The notes beneath the pieces are model-generated. The model worked only from the letters and a program-made list of their open reading frames with translations. It did not search any database and was not told the origin of the DNA. Of a stretch of DNA of 51,153 nucleotides, positions 34,245 through 43,749 are shown in pieces (within the stretch, counting starts at the first letter, position 1; every line of letters starts with the position of its first letter). The stretch comes from an uncultured Spirochaetaceae bacterium (GTDB lineage: Bacteria > Spirochaetota > Spirochaetia > Sphaerochaetales > Sphaerochaetaceae): assembly GCA_944389105.1 (NCBI GenBank), contig CALXLD010000034.1, positions 1 through 51,153 of the forward strand. Direction: 5' to 3'. The position numbers were made by a program, and so were the translations under genes.

Positions 34245-36110
34245 ATGATTGGAAAATATGCAAGAAGAGCAATGGTTATGGCTCTGGCTGCTTTCATGAT
34301 TATTCCTGTATTTGGCGCTGAGAATCTGCAGCGTACATATACTTCCCGTGATTGGGAATATCAGCTTACGGATATGCTTGCTCGTGAATCTGGTGTTGTA
34401 GGAACTCCAGGAATATCCCCATTTCCGGCCAGTGGTCTTCTCATGGTTCTTGAAAGAATAAATCCGTCCTCCCTTTCATTGGAGAGCCGGGAGGATCTTG
34501 CAAGGCTGAAAGCTCATCTTTCCGGAGATAATGAGGCTGTTGTTTTTGAGTATGGCTCAATGAAGGTCGAAGCGGATGCTGCAGTGAATCTCCGGGCTGA
34601 TATTGCCGATTACAGCCAGTTTGACTGGAGCAATCAGTGGGTTGACGGAAGGGGAGAGTATGCTGCTGACCGTCATAACGAGACAATTGTTCCTTTCAGG
34701 TATCAGACGCCTTTCCTTTCAGTTCTGATGAGGGTTTATTTCGGGTCCTGGTTTCAGCTTGAAGGAGGGATTGCTGTAAGCAACAACAATCATCATCTAT
34801 ATGAAAGCAGTCTTGGCTGGGTAATCAATAAATACAATGGAGAGCTGCTTACGCTTGGAATGCCGGACCAGTTTCCTTCTTCTCTTCAGTTTGATTTTCC
34901 ATGGAGAGCTGGACTATCAGTGGGAAATGATTACTTTAGCTTCATTCTCGGCCGCTATCCCCATAGCTTTGGCTCCGGTGTTACCGGCAATCTTATCATC
35001 GGTGATAACTTCACCTATCAGGAGATTGCCCAGCTTACATTCATGAATAACTACTTCACCTATGGACTTTCAGTAACTAATTTCGATCAGCAGATTCCTG
35101 CTTCAATGGAAGGTCTTGGCGATAGCGAATATCCCAGCGACACGAGCTTTTCCCAGAGGGAATTCTCCGGTGACCAGCAGTATAGGATAGTGCATCGTTT
35201 CGATGTAAACATACTTGATAAGCTGCGCCTTACCTTTGATCTGGCCACTCTTTACAATACTGACAATGGATTTGACCTGAGATTCTTCTATCCATTCTTC
35301 ATCCATCATAATCTCAGCAATTATACAAATGAGCCGCTGATGTCTTATTACGATGAGGCAAACAACATAATGGGATTCTCCGTTGAGGGGGCACTGCCTC
35401 TTGGTCTTTCCGCTTCTTTCTCATTTGTCCTTGACCAGGCTTCGACATATACGGAGAAAAAGGACACAGTCCCATCTGCATACGGCATGCTTGCAAATAT
35501 AAAGCATACTGCGCGTATTCCTTCCGGACGTTTCAATTCATATCTTGAATTTGTTCTTACGAATCCATATCTCTACCTCAATGGCAAGTATTATGATGAA
35601 AACGGCGAGAAGCGCTATGAATACAACCTCGATTATATCGTAGGATATTACTCCATGAACCTCTCCGATGTCGGATACTCAGGCTTTATATCCGGGCCTG
35701 ACAGCATTGTATTCTCTCTTGGAACCGAATTCATTGCAGATGCAGGATATAAGGTAGGGGGAAGCCTGACATACAGAATGCGCGGAGAAAATGGCTATAG
35801 AATAGCCTCTATGCGTATGGCAGATGGCGATCACAACCATACATATATCGATATGTCCAATGCGATATTCAGAGAAGGGGATAACGCAAGGGTTCCTTCG
35901 GGGGACTGGAATAAAGTCGAGCATATGATCAAGGCAGCTGCATATGGCTCATACACATTTGATGTTCCCAATATCGAAGTGTATGCAGGTGTCGCTTTCC
36001 ATCTTTATTACAATTACGGAGGGTCTTCCGATCAGGACGGTGTCTTCAGGCCACAGGCAATGATCGGGGTCAAATGGACAGGTCTGGACAATTCATGGTG
36101 GAGAAAATAG
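34245..36110 (+). CDS. Large exported outer-membrane-like protein
   Basis: 621 residues with a signal peptide (MIGKYARRAMVMALAAFMII, cleavage near VFGA). After a short helical region (residues ~30-100) the protein is a run of amphipathic strands with many Tyr, Phe and Asn residues (VYFGSWFQLEGGIAVSNNNH, YFSFILGRYPHSFGSG, NNYFTYGLSVTNFDQ). This is the look of a 16- to 18-strand outer-membrane barrel and is reminiscent of Wzi-like capsule assembly proteins, although I cannot confirm that family. It ends in WTGLDNSWWRK. TTTGGAG precedes the ATG. The next gene follows after 41 bases, probably in the same operon. Confidence 0.75.
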   Translation: MIGKYARRAMVMALAAFMIIPVFGAENLQRTYTSRDWEYQLTDMLARESGVVGTPGISPFPASGLLMVLERINPSSLSLESREDLARLKAHLSGDNEAVVFEYGSMKVEADAAVNLRADIADYSQFDWSNQWVDGRGEYAADRHNETIVPFRYQTPFLSVLMRVYFGSWFQLEGGIAVSNNNHHLYESSLGWVINKYNGELLTLGMPDQFPSSLQFDFPWRAGLSVGNDYFSFILGRYPHSFGSGVTGNLIIGDNFTYQEIAQLTFMNNYFTYGLSVTNFDQQIPASMEGLGDSEYPSDTSFSQREFSGDQQYRIVHRFDVNILDKLRLTFDLATLYNTDNGFDLRFFYPFFIHHNLSNYTNEPLMSYYDEANNIMGFSVEGALPLGLSASFSFVLDQASTYTEKKDTVPSAYGMLANIKHTARIPSGRFNSYLEFVLTNPYLYLNGKYYDENGEKRYEYNLDYIVGYYSMNLSDVGYSGFISGPDSIVFSLGTEFIADAGYKVGGSLTYRMRGENGYRIASMRMADGDHNHTYIDMSNAIFREGDNARVPSGDWNKVEHMIKAAAYGSYTFDVPNIEVYAGVAFHLYYNYGGSSDQDGVFRPQAMIGVKWTGLDNSWWRK

Positions 36111-36151
36111 GCGATACACATTTTCATTGGATATATGCTACTCTTCATTTC

Positions 36152-36922
36152 ATGAAACACCGGATTATGGCTATTGTGCTGGCTTTTGTCTTTCTTGCTG
36201 TCGGAATGCCCCTTTTCTCTGCTCCAGAGACTGGAAGTGTGAATTACTATGCTTCCATGATGGATGATGAAGCTTATGCAGGGCTTCTCAAGTATGTTTT
36301 TGATGGCGGGGACCTTGATGGCGTCGCTGATCTTTATTTCGCTCTTGAGAGCCATATGGCCGATTCGGATTATGAGGATTGGATGAAAGCAGCTGCCCTT
36401 GGAAGGGCTGGCCTGATCTGCGGCCGCTACGCCGAACAGTGCGGCGATGAGAGCCAGGCTGCTGATTTCATGGAAATGGCTGATGGTCATATAGCTGAAG
36501 CAAAGGAGCTTGGTGCTCCTGAATCAGCAACTGGTGTTCTTGAAGCTCTCTCGCTTTCCTTCTGGTATCTTATTGATGGTTCGCTTTCAAAGGGAATGAA
36601 ATTCCCCGGAATGGTTGATAAGCTCTATAAAGCCCATCCTGAGGATTTCCATGTACTTCTTCTTGAGGCTGACAGATATCTTCATTCTCCTGGCATTGCA
36701 GGGGGTAACAAGAAGAAAGGGCTTGCACTTTTTCAGGAAGCTGAGATTATTATGGATAGAGACGGAGCTGCTATATGGGATAGATTCTCTATTTATAGCG
36801 GGCTTGCAGTCGGTTATGATAAGGCGAAGGAAAAAGAGAAAGCTGGATACTATGCGTTGAAAGCTGCTGAGATATATACAGCTGATGAGACTGTTAATGA
36901 GCTTGTTGAGAAGTATACATGA
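36152..36922 (+). CDS. Exported helical-repeat (TPR-like) protein
   Basis: 256 residues from ATG 36152; an in-frame ATG at 36167 is also possible and neither has a clear Shine-Dalgarno. A signal peptide (IMAIVLAFVFLAVGMPLFSA) is followed by paired amphipathic helices in TPR style (AALGRAGLICGRYAEQCGDE, GNKKKGLALFQEAEIIMD, KEKEKAGYYALKAAEIYT). It is probably periplasmic and may dock onto the outer-membrane-like protein encoded just upstream. It recalls the TatT-type periplasmic helical proteins of Treponema in layout, but no TRAP transporter genes are near, so that is only a possibility. Confidence 0.7.
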   Translation: MKHRIMAIVLAFVFLAVGMPLFSAPETGSVNYYASMMDDEAYAGLLKYVFDGGDLDGVADLYFALESHMADSDYEDWMKAAALGRAGLICGRYAEQCGDESQAADFMEMADGHIAEAKELGAPESATGVLEALSLSFWYLIDGSLSKGMKFPGMVDKLYKAHPEDFHVLLLEADRYLHSPGIAGGNKKKGLALFQEAEIIMDRDGAAIWDRFSIYSGLAVGYDKAKEKEKAGYYALKAAEIYTADETVNELVEKYT

Positions 36923-36934
36923 TTCAGCAGGCTG

Positions 36935-36954
36935 TTCCTTGGAAAGGGAATTTT
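36935..36954 (+). terminator. Weak terminator-like hairpin
   Basis: Six-bp stem TTCCTT/AGGGAA with GGAA loop and TTTT tail. It lies between the helical-repeat gene and the glycosyltransferase gene and may only attenuate. Confidence 0.35.
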
Positions 36955-36971
36955 GATATTGGGTTTTATTT

Positions 36972-38138
36972 ATGAAGATTCTTCTAGTTCTAGAACAATT
37001 TGATGGTGCCAATAATGGCAATACTATATCGGCCAGGAGGCTTGCTGCAAATCTTAGGGATAGGGGGCATGAGGTAAGGATAGCGGCCTCTGGTGCGGAT
37101 ACCGATGAAAAATGGGGATTCGGAGAGTTCCATCTTCCTATTTTCGATAAACTGATCACAGCTCAGGGATTTGTCTTCGGACGTCCGGACAGAGAAAAGA
37201 TGAAGGAAGCTGTTTCCTGGGCTGATCTGGTGCATATAATGATGCCATTTCCTCTGAGCAAGCTTGCGGTGAAGCTTGCAATGGAGATGAATATACCATG
37301 TACAGGAGCTTTCCATGTCCAGCCTGAGAATATATGGTTCTCAGTAGGTCTTGGTAACTTCATGCCGATAATCAACTTCACATACTGGCTTGGAAAGAAG
37401 TACATCTTCAGGTATTTCCATTACATCCACTGCCCGAGCAAGATGATTGCGAATCAGCTTACGAATCATGGGTATAAGGCGGAAATACGTGTTATTTCAA
37501 ATGGAATCTCCCCTGTTTTCAAGTACCACAAATCGGAAAAGCGTCCGGAGTTCAGAGGTAAGTTCGTTATCGTTATGAGCGGACGTTACTCACATGAGAA
37601 GCGTCAGGATGTTCTTATCGAAGCTGTCCGCAGATCAAAGTATTCCGATAGAATACAGCTTTATCTTGCAGGGCAGGGACCTGTGAAGGCAGAGTATGAG
37701 AAGCTTGGTTCGACGCTCGCAAATCCTGTCATCATGAAATTCCTTTCATGCGATGAGCTTATCCAGCTTTTCGGTGAATGTGATCTATATGTTCATGCAT
37801 CCGATGCCGATATTGAGGCAATCAGCTGCATGGAGGCATTTGCATCCGGGCTTGTCCCGATAATAGCAGACAGTCCTCGTTCTGCTACTCCTCAGTTTGC
37901 TCTTGATGAAAGATCCCTCTTTAAGGCTGGGGACAGCCAGGATCTTGCGGATAAGATTGACTGGTGGATCGAGCATGAGGATGAGAGGAAAAGAATGGAG
38001 TATCTGTATGCAGAAGAGGCAAAGGAATATGCTCTTGATAAATGCGTAGACAGAATGCTCGATATGTTTGCCGATGAGATACACCGCTGCTCCCGTCCTG
38101 TTCCGGAAGCAGCTGAGCTATATGGGAAAGCCGATTAG
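36972..38138 (+). CDS. GT4 family glycosyltransferase
   Basis: 388 residues, GT-B fold. The N-terminal acceptor domain starts MKILLVLEQFDGANNGNTIS and contains HIMMPFPLSKLAVKLAMEM; the C-terminal donor domain has IVMSGRYSHEKRQDVLIEAV, LYLAGQGPVKAEYEKLG, and VHASDADIEAISCMEAFASGLVPII with the EX7E-type motif. Proteins of this kind transfer hexoses to lipids or polysaccharide; its resemblance to 1,2-diacylglycerol glucosyltransferases suggests membrane glycolipid synthesis, common in spirochaetes, but the acceptor is unproven. It has no clear Shine-Dalgarno. The stop codon lies inside the downstream terminator stem. Confidence 0.88.
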   Translation: MKILLVLEQFDGANNGNTISARRLAANLRDRGHEVRIAASGADTDEKWGFGEFHLPIFDKLITAQGFVFGRPDREKMKEAVSWADLVHIMMPFPLSKLAVKLAMEMNIPCTGAFHVQPENIWFSVGLGNFMPIINFTYWLGKKYIFRYFHYIHCPSKMIANQLTNHGYKAEIRVISNGISPVFKYHKSEKRPEFRGKFVIVMSGRYSHEKRQDVLIEAVRRSKYSDRIQLYLAGQGPVKAEYEKLGSTLANPVIMKFLSCDELIQLFGECDLYVHASDADIEAISCMEAFASGLVPIIADSPRSATPQFALDERSLFKAGDSQDLADKIDWWIEHEDERKRMEYLYAEEAKEYALDKCVDRMLDMFADEIHRCSRPVPEAAELYGKAD

Positions 38139-38152
38139 GCTTTCCTTATTTT
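38125..38152. terminator. Terminator shared by the GT4 and U32 genes
   Basis: Eight-bp stem GGAAAGCC/GGCTTTCC with GATTA loop containing the GT4 stop, then TTATTTT. It also lies at the end of the convergent U32 gene. Confidence 0.8.
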
Positions 38153-39372
38153 ACGATAGGTGAGGATGAAAGCTGCCTTATGATGTATCCTTCTTTAAGA
38201 GGATAGGCGCATCTGATGTATCCGATGTGTCCATGGTCAAGCTTTTCAGTCTCATTCATATTCTCGTCAAGAAGGGTCACTTCAGGTGAAAGCAGTGGCA
38301 CATCAGGACCGATGAACTCAAGGTTCTCCGGTTTTATCTGATTGCGGATATCAACTTCATAGACATCATCCCCGATCCTCTTTCCGATGATTCCGAGGAA
38401 CATATAGTTTCTTTCATAGCCATAGCTTGTCGGCCTCGAAACATCTGACGCACCGTCAACAGGTCCTCTTGAGAAGAAGAATCCGGTTGTATACTCCCTG
38501 TGAGAGACATCGAATAGGTCTCTTTTATACCTGTCAGCATCAGGGTCATTGTCTATTGCCTTCCGGTATGCTCTGGTCACTACTGCAACGTAGTAGATTG
38601 ATTTCATCCTTCCTTCGATCTTAAGGGATGAAAGCCCTGCATCCTCAAGTTCTTTCACATGATCTATCATGCACAGATCCTTGGAGGAGAGTATTGTCGT
38701 ATAGCCATCTTCTTCGCTGATGGGGTAGTAGATACCTTTTCTTTCCTCTTCTTCCAGGGCGTAGTGAAGCTTGTAGTTCCATCTGCATGTATGAGAGCAG
38801 TCTCCGTAATTTCCGCTCCTTCCCGCTAGGTGTGCAGAGATAAGACAGCGTCCTGAATAAGCCATGCACATTGCACCATGAACAAAGGCTTCAAGTTCTA
38901 TATCCGGTACCCTGTCTCTGATTCTTCTGATGTCATCAAGGCTTGCCTCCCTGCCTAGTATGACACGCGAGAATCCCATGCTCTTATACATCTTAACGCT
39001 CTCGGAGTTTATGCACGATGCCTGTGTTGAGAGGTGGAGCTCTTTCTCAGGGAAGTTCTTCTGCAGGAAAGGAACCAGACCGATATCAGAGATTATGAAG
39101 GCATCGAATGGCCATGCTCTTATTTCATCTGTCATAGTCTCGATTTTCTCTATATCCCGCTGATGAAAGAGTATATTCATCGTGCAGTAGATGCGTTTGC
39201 CTGTCTTTTCCTTGAGTGCTTTTACCTTATCGATTTCTTCCTGAGTGAAATTACCCGCGTTGCGGCGCAGGGAGAACTCAGTCATTCCCATATACGCCGC
39301 ATCCGCGCCATAGCTGAAAGCTGTCTGCAGCTTGTCATAGTTTCCTGCAGGGGATAGTAGCTCTATTGCCAT
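38146..39372 (-). CDS. U32 family protein, probable tRNA hydroxylation enzyme (TrhP-like)
   Basis: 408 residues. MAIELLSPAGNYDKLQTAFSYGADAAYMG at the start, LHLSTQASCINSESVKMY, and the family signature SAHLAGRSGNYGDCSHTCRW with clustered Cys are diagnostic of the 'peptidase U32' family. Members studied in E. coli and Bacillus (TrhP type) act with prephenate in making 5-hydroxyuridine at tRNA position 34 rather than as proteases. The conserved Cys residues probably hold an iron-sulfur cluster. The start overlaps the lon stop by 10 bases, so it is translated together with lon. Confidence 0.88.
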   Translation of the reverse strand: MAIELLSPAGNYDKLQTAFSYGADAAYMGMTEFSLRRNAGNFTQEEIDKVKALKEKTGKRIYCTMNILFHQRDIEKIETMTDEIRAWPFDAFIISDIGLVPFLQKNFPEKELHLSTQASCINSESVKMYKSMGFSRVILGREASLDDIRRIRDRVPDIELEAFVHGAMCMAYSGRCLISAHLAGRSGNYGDCSHTCRWNYKLHYALEEEERKGIYYPISEEDGYTTILSSKDLCMIDHVKELEDAGLSSLKIEGRMKSIYYVAVVTRAYRKAIDNDPDADRYKRDLFDVSHREYTTGFFFSRGPVDGASDVSRPTSYGYERNYMFLGIIGKRIGDDVYEVDIRNQIKPENLEFIGPDVPLLSPEVTLLDENMNETEKLDHGHIGYIRCAYPLKEGYIIRQLSSSPIVK

Positions 39373-41855
39373 CTCATTACCTTTTCAAATGCCGCTACCT
39401 GCTTGATAGCTTCTTTTTCCTTCTCTTCGTCAGCTTTTTTCTTTCTTTCATCCTGAAGAGCTTTTAGAATGGACTTCTCAAGTCTTTTTGAGCTCTCGTC
39501 GGGGAATGCGATCCTGATTACTTCGGATATATCCGAAACAGGATGGAAGATTACATCACCCTTGACCTCCTCATCAAGTTTCTCCAGATCGATTCTGTTG
39601 CGTTCTGGAATGATGATTTCTTTTATGCCATTCCTTCTTGCGGCAAGAACCTTTTCCTTCAGGCCCCCGATCGGCATTACCTTTCCCGTCAGCGTCAGCT
39701 CTCCTGTCATAGCAAGTCCAGGCTTGATGGTCTCATCCCTGAACATTGACCAGAGGGCAGTGAACAGCGTGATGCCGGCAGATGGTCCATCCTTCGGTGT
39801 TGCTCCCTCCGGAATATGGATATGGACAGTATCATCTTCAAAGAATGAGAGATCCAGACCTCTGAGGTATGCTTCCTTCTTAAGAGAGGACCACGCTATT
39901 GAAACCGATTCCTGCATTACTGAGCCAAGCTGTCCGGTTACTTTCAGTTCTCCTTTCATCGGAAGCGATTCTGCTTCAATCAGAAGAACATCGCCTCCCA
40001 TGCTTGTCCAGGCAAGACCGATAGCTGTTCCAGGCTTATCTGCTTTGATTATATCATCTGCAGGGAAGATGGGTTTTCCGAGATATTTCTCTACATTCTT
40101 TCCCTTTACATATACAGGGAGCTTCATTCCATCTTCCTTTTCAAGGATCTCAAGCGCGACCTTCCTCATTATCTTGTCTATCAGCTTCTCGAAGTTCCTT
40201 ACTCCTGCTTCTCTTGCATACTCCTCCGCTATCATAGAGAGAGCCTTGGCATCGAAGCGTATCTCCTTCCTGCTCAGCCCATTCTTCTGAAGAAGGCGTG
40301 GAACAAGGTAATCATGCCCGATGTGTATCTTCTCATTGGGCGTGTATCCGGAAAGCTCAATGATCTCCATTCTGTCAAGGAGGGGCTCCGGAATCCTTGA
40401 AGGATCATTTGCCGTTACTATGAAAAGCACGTTGGACAGATCATATGGAAGATCGATGTAGAAATCCTGGAAGCTCGTGTTCTGTTCCGGATCAAGAACC
40501 TCAAGAAGCGCGGAGGCCGGGTCTCCCTGATAGGATTCTCCCATCTTATCTATCTCATCTATGAGAATTACAGGATCAGGAACACCTACGGTTTTCATTG
40601 CCTGTATTATCTTTCCGGGCATTGCTCCCACATAGGTTCTCCTGTGTCCCTTGATCTCAGCCTCATCACGCATTCCGCCAACGCTGAAACGGAAGATCTT
40701 CTTTCCAAGAGCTCTTGCGATGGAATATCCGATTGAGGTCTTTCCGACTCCCGGAGGACCTGCAAGACAGATTATCGCACCTTTTCCATTTCCGGCTTTC
40801 AGTCTTGAGGCAAGGAATTCCTCGATTCTTTCCTTGACTTCCTTCATGCCATAGTGGTCGTGCTCAAGGACGCTTTTCACCTTCTTTATTGAGTAGTCCG
40901 GAGCTTTCTCCTCAAAGGAGAAAGGAAGCGCAAGTATTGTCTCTATGTAGAGCTTTGTCATTGCGTATTCAGGATTCATCGTCTCCAGGCCGGAGAGTTT
41001 ATCGAGCTCCTTGTTTACCTGCTCACGGTATATATCCGGAAGCTTCTTTTCCTTCGCCCTTGTCCAGAGATCATCGCTCTCGCTCTTTCCTCCGTCTTTT
41101 GAAGCGCGCCCTGTTATTTCATAAAGCTCATTGTTAAGAGCCCTGATCTGCTCCCTGAGAAGCTGCTCGCGGTTGCGGTTCTTGATTTTATCATAGATTT
41201 CCTGCTTTATCGCATTCTCCTTATCTATGATATCCTTCTCGGCTGCAATGTAGGAGAGAAGCTTTTCGATTCTCTCCTTCGCGCTCTTTGTCTCGAGTAC
41301 ATCCTGAAGGAATGTCCCAGGGGCATTTATAGCACTTGCCGCATAGAATGAAAGCAGTGACGGATCATCTATATTAGAGATGTTCACGTCGGTAGCGAAT
41401 GAGAAGAGGTTCGTTGACTGGCTAAGCGCGGTGACGGTATCTCTGAGGACGCGCACATATGATGCTGTTTCCCTTGGATCTGCCGGAACATTGTCCGGAT
41501 CGGGTGAGAACTCTGCATATGCAAGCTGCCCATCAATATCCATCCTGTCGATTCTCACACGCTGAAGCGTTGATACAAATACATGTATGCAATTATTCGG
41601 AAGCTTGATGTATCTAGATACTCTGGCAAGCGTTCCGATACTCTTATACCCACCTGCCTGATCCTGAAGAAGAGCGACAAAAGTCCCATTACCTTCTATG
41701 ACCTTTGTGATTATCTGGACATCCAGCGGCCGGCCGATAAGCAGTGTTGTGAAGGTCTCAGGGAAAAGAGGTCTTTCAAGAAGAGGCAGGACTATTGCTC
41801 TCTCTGGCATTTTTTCCTCTGTATTGGTAGTTTCAAGATTATCAGTATTGTCCAT
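39363..41855 (-). CDS. lon: ATP-dependent protease Lon
   Basis: 830 residues from ATG 41855, which has GGGAG upstream; the open frame upstream to 41897 is not needed. The N-terminal substrate domain starts at ERAIVLPLLERPLFPET. The AAA+ module has Walker A GPPGVGKT (near 368) and Walker B VILIDEIDK. The protease domain has the catalytic Ser in PKDGPSAGITL (near 691) and the Lys in GLKEKVLAARR (near 733). The C-terminal tail is a Lys/Glu-rich helix (DERKKKADEEKEKEAIKQV), longer than in E. coli. It degrades damaged and regulatory proteins in the cytoplasm and leads a two-gene operon with the U32 gene. Confidence 0.97.
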   Translation of the reverse strand: MDNTDNLETTNTEEKMPERAIVLPLLERPLFPETFTTLLIGRPLDVQIITKVIEGNGTFVALLQDQAGGYKSIGTLARVSRYIKLPNNCIHVFVSTLQRVRIDRMDIDGQLAYAEFSPDPDNVPADPRETASYVRVLRDTVTALSQSTNLFSFATDVNISNIDDPSLLSFYAASAINAPGTFLQDVLETKSAKERIEKLLSYIAAEKDIIDKENAIKQEIYDKIKNRNREQLLREQIRALNNELYEITGRASKDGGKSESDDLWTRAKEKKLPDIYREQVNKELDKLSGLETMNPEYAMTKLYIETILALPFSFEEKAPDYSIKKVKSVLEHDHYGMKEVKERIEEFLASRLKAGNGKGAIICLAGPPGVGKTSIGYSIARALGKKIFRFSVGGMRDEAEIKGHRRTYVGAMPGKIIQAMKTVGVPDPVILIDEIDKMGESYQGDPASALLEVLDPEQNTSFQDFYIDLPYDLSNVLFIVTANDPSRIPEPLLDRMEIIELSGYTPNEKIHIGHDYLVPRLLQKNGLSRKEIRFDAKALSMIAEEYAREAGVRNFEKLIDKIMRKVALEILEKEDGMKLPVYVKGKNVEKYLGKPIFPADDIIKADKPGTAIGLAWTSMGGDVLLIEAESLPMKGELKVTGQLGSVMQESVSIAWSSLKKEAYLRGLDLSFFEDDTVHIHIPEGATPKDGPSAGITLFTALWSMFRDETIKPGLAMTGELTLTGKVMPIGGLKEKVLAARRNGIKEIIIPERNRIDLEKLDEEVKGDVIFHPVSDISEVIRIAFPDESSKRLEKSILKALQDERKKKADEEKEKEAIKQVAAFEKVMRWQ

Positions 41856-41956
41856 TAATTCTCCCTCGCATGAATAATTTAATTGGATAATCCCCATCCG
41901 GCAAGGAGTTATCTTATTCCTTTTTGTGTTATGGGCAAAACTCCATTTTCCTGATA

Positions 41957-41985
41957 TTGACTATACTTCATTGGTTATGAACAAT
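41957..41985 (+). promoter_or_regulatory. Promoter of the acyl-CoA synthetase gene, possibly leaderless
   Basis: TTGACT, 17-base spacer, AACAAT, ending eight bases before the ATG at 41994. No Shine-Dalgarno is present. Confidence 0.45.
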
Positions 41986-41993
41986 CGTATTAT

Positions 41994-43718
41994 ATGCAAA
42001 GAGAGGTTGATAAACATCCTTGGGAAGAGCTTGACAGATTCCGGGGAACGGTTGTTAGGGGTAAATGGCCAACGCTTCCAGAGCTTCTGAGGCTTTCGGA
42101 GATAAAATTTGGCAGCAAGGTCGCTTTCTCTGTCTTCCAGGGAAAGGAAAAGATCTCATATTCATTTACTGAAGTGCTGCAGACAGCAATGCATGAAGCA
42201 GCGTATCTCAGACATGCTGGAATAAAAAAAGGCGACAAGGTAATGCTCATGGGAAAAAACAGTCCGGACTGGGCACTTGCTTACTTCGCCATTCCCGAGT
42301 CCGATGCTATTTCGGTCCCGATGGATAGCCAGATGCGTGCTGACAAATGCGTGAGGCTAGCAAAATTCGCAGATGTCAGATTCGTTGTTGCAGATACCCA
42401 GATCCTTTCAATGCTTAAAGCAGAGGACGAAGAATGGTTCTCTTCGCTTCTCGGAGCTGCCTCCCTTGATGGAAAAGGCGACTGGATGAGGTTATCAGAG
42501 GCACAGGATCCTTTTGGGGAACTCCCGACAGTGAAAGAGGAGGATACAGCCGCTATACTCTTCACATCAGGTACAACAGGTAATGAGAAAGGAGTTGTGC
42601 TTACACATAGCAATATAACTTCTGATGTATATATGACAGTCAATGAGGTAAAGATGCTCAGCGAGAAGGATGTGACATATGCACTTCTTCCGCTTCACCA
42701 CAGCTATTGCTGCACAGCTGTTCTTCTGGAAGCAGTGAGAATAGGAGCTGAGTGTCTTTTTGGTCATGGCTTTGCTGTTTCAAGGATGCTTGATGACCTG
42801 AAGCGCGGCGGGGTTACTGTATTCATGGGAATTCCTCTTCTTTATAACAAGCTCCTTGCCGGAATAATGGCGAAGATAAAGGAAAAGGGGAAGGCTGCTT
42901 ATGGGTTTATCCGCGGAATGATGGAAATCAACAGCATTCTCCATAAACTTTCAGGCAAGTCGCCTCTAAGGGGATTTTTCCAGCGTGCTGTGACCTCAAA
43001 GGCCGGACTGGATAAGATAAGGCTTCTTATATCTGGAGCTGGTCCGCTTTCCCCGAAGGTTGTCTGGGCTTACCATGGGCTTGGCCTTGAATTCATCCAG
43101 GGATATGGCCTTACTGAAGCTTCTCCGATCGTTACACTCAATCCTCCAGAACGCTTTAAGACAGCTTCAATCGGACATGCGCTTGCATTTATCGATCTCG
43201 CGATCTGTGACAAAGATGCAGATGGAGTAGGTGAGATAAGAATCAAAGGACCCAATGTATGCCAGGGATATTACAAGGATGAGGCAAATACCAGGGCGCT
43301 TTTTGATGAGAACGGCTATATGAGGACAGGAGATCTCGGATATATCGACAGGGATGGTTATGTTTTCCTGAAAGGAAGGGCAAAGAACATAATCGTTACC
43401 GAAGGCGGAAAGAACGTATTCCCAGAGGAAATTGAGGATATGTTCCAGCTTGAAGATATTGTCGGCCAGATTCTTATCAGGGGATACCAGAAGAATCCTG
43501 CTCTTCCTGGAGAATCCGTGGAGGCTGTGATCTATCCTGATCCGGATGTCTCGAAAGGCATGAGTGCGGAGGATGTCAGAAAGAAGATTGACAGCATCAT
43601 CTCATCGGTCAATAAGAATCTTGAAAGCTTCCAGAAAATAGAGAAGGTGACAATCCTCGATGCTCCAATGGAGGAGACTACAACCAGGAAGATCAAAAGA
43701 GGGAAGGTCGCCAGATAA
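41994..43718 (+). CDS. Long-chain acyl-CoA synthetase (AMP-forming)
   Basis: 574 residues of the ANL adenylating superfamily. Visible: the P-loop ILFTSGTTGNEKGVVLTHSN, ALLPLHHSYCCTAVLLEAVR, YGLTEASPIVTLNPP, the MRTGDLGYIDRDGYVFLKGR hinge motif, and the C-terminal Lys in TTRKIKRGK. It activates fatty acids to CoA thioesters for membrane lipid synthesis; spirochaetes commonly scavenge fatty acids this way. It is slightly shorter than E. coli FadD-type enzymes in the linker. No Shine-Dalgarno is seen before the ATG. It stands alone between divergent lon and convergent mscL. Confidence 0.9.
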   Translation: MQREVDKHPWEELDRFRGTVVRGKWPTLPELLRLSEIKFGSKVAFSVFQGKEKISYSFTEVLQTAMHEAAYLRHAGIKKGDKVMLMGKNSPDWALAYFAIPESDAISVPMDSQMRADKCVRLAKFADVRFVVADTQILSMLKAEDEEWFSSLLGAASLDGKGDWMRLSEAQDPFGELPTVKEEDTAAILFTSGTTGNEKGVVLTHSNITSDVYMTVNEVKMLSEKDVTYALLPLHHSYCCTAVLLEAVRIGAECLFGHGFAVSRMLDDLKRGGVTVFMGIPLLYNKLLAGIMAKIKEKGKAAYGFIRGMMEINSILHKLSGKSPLRGFFQRAVTSKAGLDKIRLLISGAGPLSPKVVWAYHGLGLEFIQGYGLTEASPIVTLNPPERFKTASIGHALAFIDLAICDKDADGVGEIRIKGPNVCQGYYKDEANTRALFDENGYMRTGDLGYIDRDGYVFLKGRAKNIIVTEGGKNVFPEEIEDMFQLEDIVGQILIRGYQKNPALPGESVEAVIYPDPDVSKGMSAEDVRKKIDSIISSVNKNLESFQKIEKVTILDAPMEETTTRKIKRGKVAR

Positions 43719-43747
43719 AGAAAGTCCGGCTTTTACAAGCCGGAATG
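43714..43747 (-). terminator. Hairpin between the acyl-CoA synthetase and mscL genes
   Basis: Perfect 8-bp stem TCCGGCTT/AAGCCGGA with TTAC loop; on the minus strand ACTTTCTTTATC follows. It probably ends mscL transcripts and perhaps both. Confidence 0.6.
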
Positions 43748-43749
43748 AC

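Noticed and set aside
39469..40290. Long plus-strand open frame opposite lon
   Set aside because: It is an antisense shadow of the conserved lon protease domain, with no start signals or recognisable protein pattern.
42281..42643. Minus-strand frame within the acyl-CoA synthetase gene
   Set aside because: Antisense to conserved coding sequence and without ribosome-binding site or domain pattern.
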